In this document: positions 1 to 16,978 of the stretch, in pieces
Layout: every line of letters starts with the position of its first letter
Position numbering within the stretch: the stretch's first letter is position 1
Program-made: the position numbers and the translations under genes
Notes under the pieces: generated by a model
The model's input: only the letters and a program-made list of their open reading frames with translations
What the model was told of the DNA's origin: nothing
The model's database searches: none
Assembly: GCA_958298945.1 (NCBI GenBank)
Contig: OY282610.1
Coordinates: forward strand, 40,989,667-41,053,666
Origin: Atherix ibis
Taxonomy: Eukaryota > Arthropoda > Insecta > Diptera > Athericidae
DNA: 64,000 nucleotides
Direction: 5' to 3'

Positions 1-249
1 TAATCGGGCTTTGATTAATTCTTTTATTTTGTTTATTATAAAATAAATATAAATTTATTCATATAATTACTACGAGATTTTTTTCCAGGACACGATCTCT
101 TTTATGTAATTTTTGATGACTTTTTTGCTTATTTTGGGCTGTAATTCTGTCATTACTCGACTGCTATTGGTTTTTAAATACTCTAAAGTTAAATTTTAAA
201 TATACTCTTCGATTTAAAGATTCTCTACATAAATAGGAGATTTTTCTAT

Positions 250-580
250 AGTCCTATTAAAAAAATGTCAACGGTGTGAAGTCGTATAATTGTGGTGGAT
301 AACTGACATATGGGAACTTGTCGCACAATAAAATTTATTATATTCCAGATTAAAATCTTCAAGTTCAGACCAAGAAAACCGCTCATAATTGACGGTAACA
401 GTTCCTTCTTAATAGCAGTCAAGCTAAAATCCACCACAGTCAGTCATTTTTTGCATATACACATAGAATAACTTTTTAATAGGCTCCATATTTGGAAATT
501 TTGCTAATTGCTGTATGGTCCCAGTGAGAAATGAGCCTTATCATTGAAGAGAATTTTGTTTGAAAAATCAGCATCCAAAA
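250..580 (-). mobile_element. Tc1-like transposase remnant
   Basis: On the minus strand, short pieces in shifting frames resemble an insect Tc1-like DDE transposase. About 515-575 reads KILFNDKAHFSLGP, matching the family block around the first catalytic Asp (usually SDEAHF). About 265-310 reads PPQLYDFTPLTFF, matching the block around the last acidic residue (usually RSCDLTPLDFF). Stops and frameshifts interrupt it. No terminal repeats could be assigned, although a foldback lies just beside it. Family placement is from motif memory, not from a search. Confidence 0.55.
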
Positions 581-641
581 CCAGTTGCGCTAGCACCTAA
601 TCGGTATATCGCCGATTAGGTGATAGCGTAAAGGGCTTTGG

Positions 642-807
642 ATAATGGTAAATTTTGCCATTGGGCTTACATCCCCTTTCATAAAAAGCTCAACTTATGC
701 AAGAATTACAGCCACTTGATGATTTCTTTATCAAGTGGCTCTAATTCTCGCATGAGTTGAACTTTTTATAAATGGGGATGTAAGCCCAAATGCAAAATTT
801 GCCATAA
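642..807. repeat. Long imperfect inverted repeat (foldback)
   Basis: Two arms of about 77 bases, 642-720 and 730-807, are reverse complements at roughly 90% identity around a loop of about 10 bases. The shared core includes GGGCTTACATCCCC and GCCACTTGAT. A smaller palindrome with core CCTAATCGG/CCGATTAGG sits just left at 597-622. It could be a foldback element or the joined ends of a transposon. Confidence 0.8.
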
Positions 808-840
808 TGTGCCGTAAGTCAAGTCTAATCAATAAATTCG

Positions 841-1410
841 AGACTTAGACCACAACTTCGCTAACAGGAGGAATATTTTCAGTTTTTTTTTTTTAAAAAA
901 ATGTTTTCACTTTGTAAGAAAATTATGCGCGCAAAATATGACTTTGGAAAAATTACCAACATTTAGAAAGCTTTTACAATTTTAACGCATTGTTTGGTAA
1001 ATAAATAATTAAAAAAATAAAAAATGGCAATTTGGAAACTAGCTAAATATAAACTGAAATAAAATATTTATTTTATAAATTTTCAATGACAATATTGTAC
1101 TTTTTAAACCGTACAATGGATAACTCAGTATAGCAGTAGTATTTAGAGAATATTTTCATATTTACAAGAAAATTTTTTGTAATTTTTTATTAAAAAAAAA
1201 GATAATATTTAAAAGTGTTTATAAATTTTCCCTTGAAATATTTTTGGAAAAATTAAATCTAAGCTTTTTTTTCTTCAAATTTATGCTTAAAAAAATCTAT
1301 AGAAAATAATCATTTTTTTCTTATTAGGATTTATGTTGTTACTCGTATGTACTTTTTAACACAAACTATCTAGATAAAATATATTTATCCAAAAAAAAAA
1401 TTGTGTTATA
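841..1410. other. AT-rich stretch, nothing recognised
   Basis: Low-complexity AT-rich DNA with A and T runs. I see no gene, exon or repeat structure. Confidence 0.5.
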
Positions 1411-2692
1411 TACGAGGGTCGTTCAATAAGTCCTTAGAAAAATATGGAAAAAACTTTTTTTAAAAAAAAAAAATTTTCATTTTTCAACATAATCTCCTCT
1501 TAGCTCTATACACTTTTCCAACCGTTTTTCCAAAATTTTTATCCCGTCCAAAAAATAGGATTTCGGAAGTTCTGCAAAATACTAATCCGTTTGAGCAATG
1601 ACGTCCTCGTTGGAAGTGAACCGTCGTCCGCTAAGCCATTTCTTCAGATTGGGGAAAAGAAAATAGTCACTCGGGGCCAAATCTGGTGAATAAGCGGGAT
1701 GCTGCAACAATTCCATTCTCAATTCCACAATTTTGGCCATGGAAACAGTGCAGGTGTGCACACGCACATTGTCCTGATGCAAGAGGATTTTTTTCTTCTT
1801 CAGATGATGGCGTATCTCTTTGATTTCCTCGCTCAACCGTTGCAATAACGACGCGTAATACGCTCCTGTTATTGTTTTTCCTTTTTCCAAGTAGTCGATA
1901 AAAATGATGCTCTGCGAATCCCAAAAGACCGTGGCCATCACCTTGCCGGCCGATGGCACAGTTTTTGCCTTCTTCGGAGCCCGTTCACCCTTGAAAATCC
2001 ACTGTGATGACTGTCTCTTCGTTCTGGAGTGTAGTAGTGTATCCAGGTTTTGTCCACAGTGACATATCGACGAAGGAATTCGGCAGGATTGCGATGAAAG
2101 AGTGCCAACATAGCCTCAGAGTCCACTACACGATTGCGCTTATTCTCCTCTGAGAGCAAACGCTGCACCCATCTTGCCGAAATTTTTTTCACAGACAATT
2201 TTTCATGCAAAATTGAAGTGACTGTACCTTGTGATATGCCCGTGGCCTCAACTAATTCGCGCACTTTAATTCGCCGATCGTTCAAAATCAGATCGTGGAT
2301 TTTGTCGATGATTTCAGGAGTAGACACCTCAACTGGGCGTCCTGAACGATGTTCATCTTTTGTGGATGAACGGCCACGTTAAAATTCATTCACCCAATTT
2401 TAAACCGTCGCAAACACAGGTGCAGATGTGCCATGAACTGCATCCAACTCGGCTTTGATTTCTTTCGGGCTTAAACCTTTCAAATGGAGATGTTTGATGA
2501 CAGCCCTAAACTCGCTTTTTTCCATTGTTATGCACAAATAAATGTCGTTAACTTTAATCGACGATAGAAATTGACCTACGCTATGGATCGAGCTGAAATT
2601 CTGTCGATAATGCTACTTACAAAAAAAAATCTTTACCGACACTACGAGCTCAATTTCTCGGATTTTCTAAGGACTTATTGAACGACCCTCGT
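1411..2692 (-). mobile_element. Mariner family A, copy 1
   Basis: A complete mariner of about 1.28 kb. Its ends are near-perfect inverted repeats of about 30 bases beginning TACGAGGGTCGTTCAATAAG, next to TA dinucleotides as expected for mariner. The transposase reads on the minus strand and is broken. A second copy of the family lies at 45929-47226 on the plus strand. Confidence 0.93.
1477..2525 (-). pseudogene. Mariner transposase, family A, broken
   Basis: Would encode a DD34D mariner transposase of about 345 residues that cuts and pastes its own element. The N-terminal helix-turn-helix part starts MEKSEFRAVIKHLHLKG. Catalytic blocks are VTVDKTWIHYYTPE (first Asp kept, next Glu changed to Lys), LLHQDNVRVH (second Asp) and YSPDLAPSDYF (third Asp). 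Two codons near residue 45-50 are stops (Tyr to TAA, Lys to TAA). A one-base deletion after YTPE, near 2022, shifts the frame. The same deletion is present in the copy at 46 kb, so it predates the spread of both. The product cannot be active. Confidence 0.9.
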
Positions 2693-3211
<519 letters not shown>

Positions 3212-3295
3212 TTAAACAATTGGAAATATTATATTTGATATTTTCAATTAACGTAATGGAAAATTTTTTAAATTGATAGAATTTCAATTAACTTA

Positions 3296-4480
<1,185 letters not shown>

Positions 4481-4489
4481 TGATCTACT

Positions 4490-6370
4490 TTCATATCCCA
4501 AAAAGTTGCATTATTAAAATATCTCCGTCCGTGACCTAGTTTCGTGCAAAAAAATCTGTCACCTGCCATTTGCACACTATATGATTTTGCGTAAGAAAAA
4601 GTTTATATTTAAAAACGTTCATCCCATCTGAACTACTTCTGTATCAGAAAAAATTACCGACCACCAATCCGCCCCTATTTGTGTGTGAAGGTTTGGGTAC
4701 ATTCCGACCTATTTTCGTATCCAAAAAAAATTGTTCGTTAAAAGATCTCATCCGTTCGTGACCTAGTTTCGTGCAAAAAAATCTGTCACCTGCCATTTGC
4801 ACACTATATGATTTTGCGTAAGAAAAAGTTTATATTTAAAAACGTTCATCCCATCTGAACTACTTCTGTATCAGAAAAAATTTCCGACCAACAATCCGCC
4901 CCTATTTGTGTTTGAAGATGTGTGCGATCATTCCGACCTATTTTCGTATCCAAAAAAAATTGTTCGTTAAAAGACCTGTGCGTTCATTCCGACCTATTTT
5001 CGTATCCAAAAAAATCCGTTCGTGACCTAGTTTCGTGCAAAAAAGTCTGTCACCTGCCATTTGCACACTATATGATTTTGCGTAAGAAAAAGTTTATATT
5101 TAAAAACGGTCATCCCATCTGAACTACTTCTGTATCAGAAAAAATTACCGACCAACAATCCGCCCCTATTTGTGTTTGAAGATGTGTGCATTCATTCCGA
5201 CCTATTTTCGTATCCAAAAAAAATTGTTCGTTAAAAGATCTCATCCGTTCGTGACCTAGTTTCGTGCAAAAAAATCTGTCACCTGCCATTTGCACACTAT
5301 ATGATTTTGCGTAAGAAAAAGTTTATATTTAAAAACGTTCATCCCATCTGAACTACTTCTGTATCAGAAAAAATTACCGACCACCAATCCGCCCCTATTT
5401 GTGTGTGAAGATTTGGGTTCATTCCGACTTATTTTCGTATCTAAAAAAACTTTTTCCTTAAACGATCTTCGTTCGTGACCTAGTTTCGTCCAAAATATCT
5501 GCTACATGCCATCTAGCATTGTGTGTGCTCGTATTTAAAAATGTATTTTTAAAGGTGTCTATCCATGCTAACCTACTTCCGTGCCAACCTATCTCTGCCC
5601 TTATTTATGCTTTAAGATGTGGATTAATTTCGATCTAACTAACATGTCGAAAAAGAAATTTAATTAAAAGATCTCCGGCCGTGACCTAGTTTCGTGCAGA
5701 AAATTCGGTCACCTGTCATCTGGCATTATATGCTTTATAAGATTTTGCATAAAAAAGTGTATATTCAAAAACGTTCATCTCCTCTGACCTACTTCCGCCC
5801 CTATTTGTGTTTGAAGATGTGTGCGTTCATTCCGACCTATTTTCATATCCAAAAAAAAATTGTTCGTTAAAAGATCTCCTCCGTTCGTGGCCTAGTTTTG
5901 TGCAAAATATCTGCTATCTGGCATTTACCATTGTATGTGTTTAAGCATCTACTTTCGTGTTTAAAAATGTATTTTTTAAAGGCGTCTATCCATGCTAACC
6001 TACTTTCGTGCCGACCTATCATCTGCCCTTATTTATGCTTGATATAACTTACTTGTCGGAAAAAAATTTAAATAAAAGATCTCCGTTCGTGACCTACTTT
6101 CGTGCCTGCCATTTAGCTTTATATATGTTCAAAAAAATCCCTTCTGTCTATTGCTTACTTAAAATTTCAGCCCATATTAATCTATTTTCGCCTCAGAAAA
6201 ATATTGTCAACCCTCGCAGATATTTGAAAGTCAGTCTATGCTGATCTACTTTCGTTAAAAAAAAAATTGTTCATTAAAAGATCTTCTTTCATGACCTAAT
6301 TTCACAATCTACTTTCGTGAAAAAAAGGTTCGTGCTGACCTACTTTCATGTCAAAAAGTGCCAACTTTTA
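4490..6370. repeat. Tandem satellite array, ~225-bp units
   Basis: About eight head-to-tail copies of a unit of roughly 205-264 bp lie within a CaMKI intron. The repeated landmark GTGACCTAGTTTCGTGCAAA occurs near 4531, 4758, 5022, 5251 and 5475 and in weaker form near 5681, 5887 and 6090. Copies near 4530-5450 are nearly identical; those to the right are increasingly diverged. Each unit seems built from three related sub-blocks starting with variants of GACCTA-TTTCGT followed by an A-run, which suggests a higher-order repeat. Open frames within it are artefacts of the repeat. Confidence 0.92.
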
Positions 6371-7218
<848 letters not shown>

Positions 7219-7318
7219 CTATAAAATAGAGAAAATGTGTTAATATTATTTCCTTCAATCAATTTACATGTGCCAAAAAGGTTTTCTTTTGTTGATGAAG
7301 TTCAATTTGGATTTTTCA

Positions 7319-10040
<2,722 letters not shown>

Positions 10041-10043
10041 AGT

Positions 10044-10086
10044 ACAGTCCTCTTATTTTGACAGCTGTCAAAATAGAGAGGACTGT
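10044..10086. repeat. 43-bp near-perfect palindrome
   Basis: ACAGTCCTCTTATTTTGACAG at 10044-10064 is followed directly by its reverse complement, with one extra base in the right arm. The centre is GACAGCTGTC with no loop. It may be two transposon ends joined head to head, since a Tc1-like remnant begins about 100 bp to the right. Confidence 0.8.
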
Positions 10087-10189
10087 AATTCCCAGAAAAT
10101 ACTCCCATTCAGTGCTTCGAACAAAATCTCCTTCAATGATGAGACTTGCAATAAGCAAACCCGCCCATATAAAGGACTCTGTAAGTCTA

Positions 10190-10560
10190 CAAGCGAAAAA
10201 GTATGAATTTTGGTTCTGGAGGTATTATTGACTCATATTTCTATGACTTGCTATGATAGCCATTTTTTTTTTGGTTGAACATAAACATTTTACTCTGCAC
10301 TATATGAATTATTAACAAAACGATACCACAAGCCACATAACACGATAAATTTTGGATTTATTATATGAAATGTCCCCAGGATGCGTAATTTTGAAACTTG
10401 CTGATGTCAGCTGACCTCTAAGATCATTCGATTTGATGCCGTTGCAAATAATCCCTTGAAGCTTTGCTTTGTGTTTACTTGAGAGCATTTAAAAATTAAT
10501 ATCGGTCAAGACAGATCAAAATATTCCAAAATATCATTTTAAAAAATACCTCAAAAGGTT
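10190..10560 (+). mobile_element. Tc1-like transposase remnant
   Basis: Plus-strand pieces read FGSGGIIDSYFY near 10210 and RSFDLMPLQ near 10420, matching two blocks of the same Tc1-like transposase seen elsewhere in the window (usual forms FWSGGIIGPYFF and RSCDLTPLDFF). Stops and frameshifts are frequent and no ends can be assigned. Confidence 0.5.
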
Positions 10561-10829
10561 CAAGACTGAGAATATTCTTATAACTCGAGAATTTTCCTTT
10601 TTATGCCATTTTTGTAGTTACACTTTTAAAATTCATTTCCGAAAAGTGTGTATTATAAGATCTTTATTGTTCGATATTATTTATTAAGGACTTTACGATC
10701 GGAGATTTTTTTGTTGGTCAAATCTATTGTTCTAATAGGGATATCTATAAGAATTTTTTTTTAACAAGAGTATTTTTTTGACAGAGTATTTTTTATCAGG
10801 ACTATTTTTAAGGAAAACTGTGTATCGAA

Positions 10830-12070
10830 ACTATTGTCTGTTAAAAAAGTATAGCGAATTTTGAATTTCCGCGGGTTACGTATATTAGATTGTCGATTTT
10901 TTTGAGGCATTATATTGGTACTCATGTCTCTCACTTATGCCCACAAGCTCGGCCATTTTGATTTGTCAGTTAATTTTTGACAGCTGCTTTGCTTGCACGT
11001 GTTTAAGCTCGTCTTCGATTTTTACCCATTCCAAAAAATGGATCAAAGAATCTGTATCAAATTTTGTGTGAAAAACAAAATTAATTGCGCGGACGCATTC
11101 CGAATGTTCACTGTGGCATATGGTGAAGCTACCTTGGACCGAAGCAATGTTTATCGGTGGTACAAAATGTTCTCAGAGGGCCGAGAAGATGTGAACGATG
11201 AAAAGCGTGCCGGACGCCCGAGCACGTCAACAACAGACAAAAACGTTGATGAAGTGAAGAAAATAGTATTGGCCAATCGTCGAATCACCATTAGAGAAGT
11301 GCCATTCGATTTTTACTAATGATTTGGACGTAAGACAGGTCGCCGCGAAATTTGTAGCAAAATTGCTCAATTTCGACCAAAAACAGCATCGCATTAACAT
11401 TGCTAAGGAGCTGTTGGACTCTGTCCGCGATGACCCAAATTTGCTCCAAAGGGTCATAAGAGGTGACGAATCATGGGTTTATGGTTATGACATAGAAACA
11501 AAAGCTCAATCGTCCCAATGGAAGCTGCCGCACGAGCCAAGACCGAAAAAAACGCTCCAAGTTCGGTCGAATGTGAAGGTTTTGCTTACAGTTTTCTTCG
11601 ATTGCCATAGGGTAGAACGGCCAATAAGCAATATTATCTGTAAGTTATGCGCTAGTTGCGCAAAGCAATCCGCCAGAAACGCCCGGATTTGTGAAAGAAC
11701 AAAAATTGGCTTTTGCACCATGATAATGCCCTTGCTCAAGCATCGTTGCTTGTGAGCGAATTTTTGGCCAAAAACAGCACACTAATAATAACGCAGTTAC
11801 CGTATTCCCCTGTGGGTTTTGGCCCCCTGTGGGTTTTTCTTGTTCCCGAAACTGAAGAGAACCATAAAAGGACGACACTACGCTACGATTGAGGAGACAA
11901 ACACGGCATCGAAGGAGGAGCTGAATAAGATCACAAATAATGATTTTTTGAAGTGCTTCGAGGATTGGAAAAAACATTGGCACAAGTGTATAATATCTGG
12001 TAGGGATTACTTTGAAGGGGACAAAATAGATATTCATGAATAAATAAAATTTTTTTGAAAAAATACAAAA
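10830..12070 (+). mobile_element. Mariner family C, copy 1
   Basis: Homologous along its length to the better copy at 47363-48567. The left end is a diverged form of the family end (TGTCTGTTAAAAAAGTAT instead of CTGTTCAAAAAGTAT). The right end runs past the transposase stop into A-rich sequence without a clear terminal repeat. It is inserted in a CaMKI intron, opposite to the gene. Confidence 0.85.
11038..12043 (+). pseudogene. Mariner transposase, family C, broken
   Basis: Starts MDQRICIKFCVKNKINCADAF and ends with GRDYFEGDKIDIHE, both typical of a common insect mariner lineage of about 340 residues. The DNA-binding part includes DEKRAGRPSTSTTDKN. The first catalytic block reads VIRGDESWVYGYD. 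About 35 nt are missing near 11310, where the second helix-turn-helix should be, and another segment is missing near 11615. The frame then shifts, so the HHDNAPAH block is present only out of frame. The final block near YSP-LAP is also damaged. Confidence 0.88.
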
Positions 12071-12697
12071 ATACGACAGACATCAAATATGCGATATTTT
12101 GCTATTAAAGCTCAAAGTTATTTTTCTTTCAAGACTATTTTGTGAATATTTTCCGATGAGGGCTAATATTATGATTGTTTTCTATTCATGCTATAACGAA
12201 GATATTTTTTTGTTATGGCAATGTTTAAGAACTGTTTTCAAGGATTATTTTCTATAATCTATAATTGTTTTTATCAGTGCTTCTTTTTAAGGATATTTTC
12301 TTTTAAACCTTTTTTGAAGAATACTTTTCCGTCAAGACAATTTTTAAGACTTTTTTTTCCAAAAGGGCTATTTTCAAGGTAATTGTTTTTGATTAATTCA
12401 AAGTATATTTTTCTTTTAAGAGTATTTTTTAAGATAATTTTTTATCATGATTTTTTCAAAAATAATTTTCTATAAAAACTATTTGCTACGATTTTTTTTA
12501 CCTGTATTGTTTTTAAGGATAATTTCCTGTGGAGGCTATTTTGAAGCTATTTTCTGCGGTACTGTTTTTGACTATTATCAGGAATATTTTTTTATTGGAA
12601 CTTTTTATAAGAATAATATTTTTTTGAGAATAATTTTCTATCAAAGCACAAATTTGGATAACTCATCATTTGTCATTTGCTGGTTAAGTTAAGGATA

Positions 12698-13967
12698 TAC
12701 CATCTGTATATGCTTAAATCCGCTGTTTGGTCATAGATGGCGTGAGTGAACGTATGAAGCTACCATGGGCATGCCATACTTTTATTTTATGAGTTTGACA
12801 TCTGTCAACATTAATCAGTGCACATTGTCAGCAATTTCGTACAACAACATACATTTTTCCTTTGGTAATCATATCTAGTTTTGTGTCAGAAAAAGAGCAT
12901 ATGCGGGAAATTCTGCTTTTCTGTTTCAATTTGAAGAAATCGGCTGCCGAATCGCATCGAATGCTTATGGAGGCATATGGTGACAGTGCTTTATCGGAAA
13001 CAACGTGCCGAGATTGGTTTCGACGGTTCAAAGACGGCAATTTTGACTTGTGGGACAAGAAGCGTGAAAATCGGCCTAGGAAAGTTGAGCACCATTATTT
13101 GCAGGCTCTTTAGGACGAAGACGATACCCAATCGCCAAAAATGCTCACGGAGCAATTGGGTGTTACTCAACCAGCCATTTCAATGCGTCTGCGTGCCATG
13201 GGGAAGATTGAAAAGATCGGAAATGTGTGCCGCATGAATTGAACAATAGGCAGATGGAGCGATGCCAAAACACATGCGAAATCTTGCTCGCCAGACAAAA
13301 AAGAAAGTCGTTCTTGCATCGGATTGTGCCAGGCGATGAAAAGTAAATATATTTCGAGAATCCTGAATGCAAGAAATCGTGGGTTGATCCCGGCCAACCA
13401 TCAACATCTTCCCCAAGACCAAATTACTTCGGATGGAAGACGATGCTGTGCCTTTGGTGGGATCAGCAGGGTATCGTCTACTATGAAATATTAAAACCTG
13501 GTGAAACTGTCAATGCCCTCCGCTACCACCAACAACTGACCAAATGGCACCTTGCTCTGTGTGAAAAAACGACGGATTATCAACAAAGACATGGCAAGCT
13601 AATTTTTCTCCACGACAACGCACCATCGCAGACGTCAAAAATGGTCCGAAACTACTTGGAGACACTCAACTGGGAGGTGCTACCCTACCCCTCTTATTCA
13701 CTAGACCTGGCCCCATCCGACTACCAACTGTTTTCGCCGATGAGTCACGCGCTCGCTGAGCAGCACTTCGATTCTTACGAAGACGTCCGAAAATGGCTTG
13801 ATGAGTGGTTTGTCTTGAAAGAGAAGGCATTTTTTTGGCGTGGTATCCACAAATTACCCGAGTATAAAAAAACAAATTTATTCAAAGCTAGCGAGGGCAA
13901 GTACTTTGAATAAATTTGTTTTTGGTTTCTATGAAAAAACAGCGGATTTAAGCTTATACACCTGGTA
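12698..13967 (+). mobile_element. Mariner family B, copy 1
   Basis: About 1.27 kb between inverted repeats related to TACCAGGTGTATAAGCTTAA (left end TACCATCTGTATATGCTTAA; right end complementary, finishing CACCTGGTA), flanked by TA. Two more copies lie at 38281-39540 and 56260-57545. Confidence 0.92.
12862..13912 (+). pseudogene. Mariner transposase, family B, broken
   Basis: The N-terminal part contains FCFNLKKSAAESHRMLMEAY and the DNA-binding stretch WDKKRENRPRKVE. The C-terminal half is open from 13443 and holds the second catalytic block FLHDNAPSQTS and the third, LDLAPSDYQLF, 34 residues apart (DD34D). A stop interrupts near 13113 (Leu codon to TAG) and a one-base deletion near 13226 shifts the frame; the first catalytic block reads VPGDEK and is followed by a stop. 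The exact start is uncertain; the Met at 12901 is also possible. Inactive. Confidence 0.88.
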
Positions 13968-14501
13968 TGTGAATAAAGAATAATAGAAAGCACACCAAAA
14001 ATCCGGAAAATTATATAATGAATCAATAAATACTAATAAGTATTATTGTTGAAGTATATTTTGTATATTATCTGAAATAAGGGCAGCATATTTGATAATT
14101 ACCTTTTTTTTGTTGATAGTTTCTTATCTATTTCATATATGAAATTTTTTTCATAAAAATATCTCCTCTCAAATATCATTTATAAAATAATATTAATTTT
14201 AAAATATTCCTTATAGTAAAATTTTATAAATTCTATAAATTATTCAACAGTTTTTTTGATGTTTCAATAATTTATTCTGTACATTTTAGTAGGCAGCCAT
14301 TTTAAAACTAACAGAATTTAATTGAAATTAAAATGGCGGTTAATTTAAATTTAATTTAATAAATTTTTAACCATAATTTTTAAGAAGAAAATAAAAACAA
14401 TATGAAAATAGAACAATTTCATAACTATTAAAAATATTATTTTATTTATTATTAATTATAGTAATTATAAAATGGGAAAAAAATATAAAAAATTTACTTA
14501 C
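13968..14501. other. CaMKI intron, nothing recognised
   Basis: AT-rich intron between the mariner and the next exon. Confidence 0.5.
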
Positions 14502-14576
14502 AATTCCATAATTAAATAAACTTTCGATTTATCCTCGTATGTTTCCAACAATTGAACTATATTCGGATGTGTTAAC
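14502..14576 (-). CDS. CaMKI: CaMKI exon, N-lobe beta strands 4-5
   Basis: This 75-nt exon encodes LTHPNIVQLLETYEDKSK then VYLIMEL. HPNIV is the conserved turn before beta-4, and VYLIMEL leads through the gatekeeper region into the hinge. The acceptor is AAAG|G and the donor AATT|GTAAGT. The first base completes an Arg codon, whether the upstream partner is the 48-nt exon (CG|G) or the exon at 37.5 kb (AG|G). The last two bases (TT) are completed to Leu by the next exon. Confidence 0.95.
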
Positions 14577-16978
14577 CTTTTGGATGGTGGGAAGGAAATT
14601 ATTAATATTAATAAATATTCCAAATATAAATAATTTTTTTCTTATTAATTAAATTTAAAACTTAATTCAAAATCTTCTTTAAATCAAAAACCCGAAATAC
14701 TAAAGGAAAAAACCAAATATTTCTTGCCAACAAAAAAAAAAAAAGTGAAAGTATTTGTAAAATTTTAATGATGTACCATAATTTCGAAAAAGATTTTTAA
14801 ATATTCGTTTTTTACTTAGTTAAACAAAAGTTAATAATAAATTTTCAAATGTAATAAATAAATATATAAAATTGAGTTTAAAAATAAGATAATTAAAAAT
14901 AATATCATAAAAAATATTAATTATTCCTCATTAACAGTTGTGTTATTGTTGGTTCGCTTCTTGTACTTACAATGTTTCTTAATTCAATTCATTTTTGTTA
15001 CATTTTAATTTCTACTTACACGATAATAAGTTGTGAGAAATTTCTAATTATAATCCACATTAATTAAAGTAAAATTTTTTTATTTTGCTTTTTCTTTTGT
15101 TTTTGACCTTGTATTTTTTTTGACCTTGTATTTTCTTTAGAGATGCAATAATTAAAAGGTAATAGTGGTGAGGTGGTTTTGTTTTTATCATTCCTGTGAT
15201 TGTAGCTGATGTTGTTTTTTTTTTGTAAAATCATTTTTTTCTTGTTGAATTAAGTATAAAAGGATCTCTATCAATAAAATTTGCATAAATTTTAATCATT
15301 GGTATTATTTATCGGTAGTGACGATTATTATTATTATTATTATTTGGAGCAATTTTTGGGAATATATTGAAGACAATTAAATAACTTTTTTACATAAAAA
15401 AAAATAACAACACATAAATACCTTAACGAAAATTTTGTAAAATATCAGAATTCGTTTTTTTTTAAATATATAATTTAAAAATATTTAATTTTATTCAATT
15501 ACATTTTTAGTTTTAATTAGTTACAATAAACAAAAAAAAAATGATATTATTTCAAAAGTGATATCCTAGTAGCTCTTTCCAATTTTTTTTTATTTTAATA
15601 ATTAATACACTTACATATATAATATTATTATTATCAAGCATACATACAATAATATAAAGTACGATTATATTTATTTATGTTAAGCATAATTAATAAGCAA
15701 TTATACAGAAAAAAAATAAATATTATCTACACTTTTGTATATTGTGTATTAATACAACCAATAATCAAAAAAAATTATCCAATAAAATAAAATAATCAAA
15801 TCAGAAAACTAATAATCTAAATTTAAGAAATTAAAAATTCTTAACCGTAAAAGAAAATAACTAAAAAACCCAATGTAAAAAAATAAACTGTGTATTATAT
15901 TGTATTTAATAAAAATTTTACGTAAATTAGCTTTAGCCAAAAAAAAAACTATACAAAATATATTTTACCTATTTTTTGTGTTAAATATTGTAATATTATA
16001 AGAATTTTTTTTTTATTTATAGTGTTTTTATATGTTTATTATAATTAATTGTAATATTTCCAATATAACCGCTTTTAGTTAAATACGAGTACAAAGAAAA
16101 AAAGACACACAAAAAAATCTATACTAGCACTGGTTTAGTTCCCTGAAAAGATTTTTTTTCTTCTTTTTTTTATTATTCAAAATAATTATTATCAATTATC
16201 TACCTATACTACTAATTATTAAATATAAATAGCCTATAATATTATTACCATATTGTGATTAGATAAATTATTCTAAGAAAAAAAATAAAAAATTTACTTG
16301 TAAACGTAATTTATTAAAAATTAAATACTCTTTGATGATAGACCCGAAACTAATAAGAAACTACGATTGATTATGGAGTACAAGTGGTAAGGAGAGACTT
16401 TTTCTTTATATTCTGTAGTTTCTGCTTCTTGATTATTATTTTTTGCGCTCGTTCGTTGATAAGATAACTTCACTTGAACAAAACTTACACAAACAGAAAA
16501 GAAACTAAAATTAAAGTATTGAATATGAAATGAAAGAGTGAAAAAAAACAGATGAAGAAAAGGAAAAATTAGAATAAAGAAAAAATAAGGAAAAATTAAA
16601 AATAAATAGAAATAGTATAGGTAAGTAGGTAGGAAGATGTACACTGTGTGATTATGAGTGTGTACAAATTTATGAGTTTTTATGTATGAATGCGTGTGTT
16701 TGTGAATTTTGTGCTTAATATTTTTTAGTAATTTAATAAATAAAAGTGCATATATATTTTTTTTAATAGTGTTGATTTTTGTGTGTAATTACAATGTCGA
16801 AAAATAATTATTCTCCTATTTAACTAAAGTACATAATTGTATGCATGTTTGTTGGCTATATAAGTGTATATATATATATATATATATGTGTGTGTCTATT
16901 TGAAGGAGGACTACGTGTGTGTGTATGGGAATGGACGCACGTACTCGTATGTATTTGTGTCAAAACTAAAAAACTCAC
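14577..16978. other. CaMKI intron, low-complexity DNA
   Basis: Very AT-rich intron. It contains an (ATT)n run at 15323-15345 and a (TA)n-(TG)n run at 16867-16895. Open frames here, such as 16321-16644, are low-complexity sequence. Confidence 0.6.

Larger units (their letters stand above)
10690..12660. repeat. Decayed minisatellite split by a mariner
   Basis: Many degenerate copies of a motif of about 28-35 bp, roughly GACTATTTTTAAGGATAATTTTCT, occur at 10690-10850 and again at 12110-12660. The gap is filled by the family C mariner. The repeat looks older than the insertion. Unit boundaries are too diverged to set by eye. Confidence 0.55.

Noticed and set aside
4922..5295. Two opposite open frames in the satellite (66 and 61 residues)
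   Set aside because: They fall within tandem repeat units and merely reflect the periodic sequence; no protein features.
4490..6370. CRISPR-like array
   Set aside because: Units are ~225 bp head-to-tail satellite copies without short identical repeats and unique spacers, in a eukaryotic intron.
16321..16644. 107-residue open frame rich in Phe, Tyr and Leu
   Set aside because: Low-complexity AT-rich DNA read as hydrophobic residues; no start context, no family.
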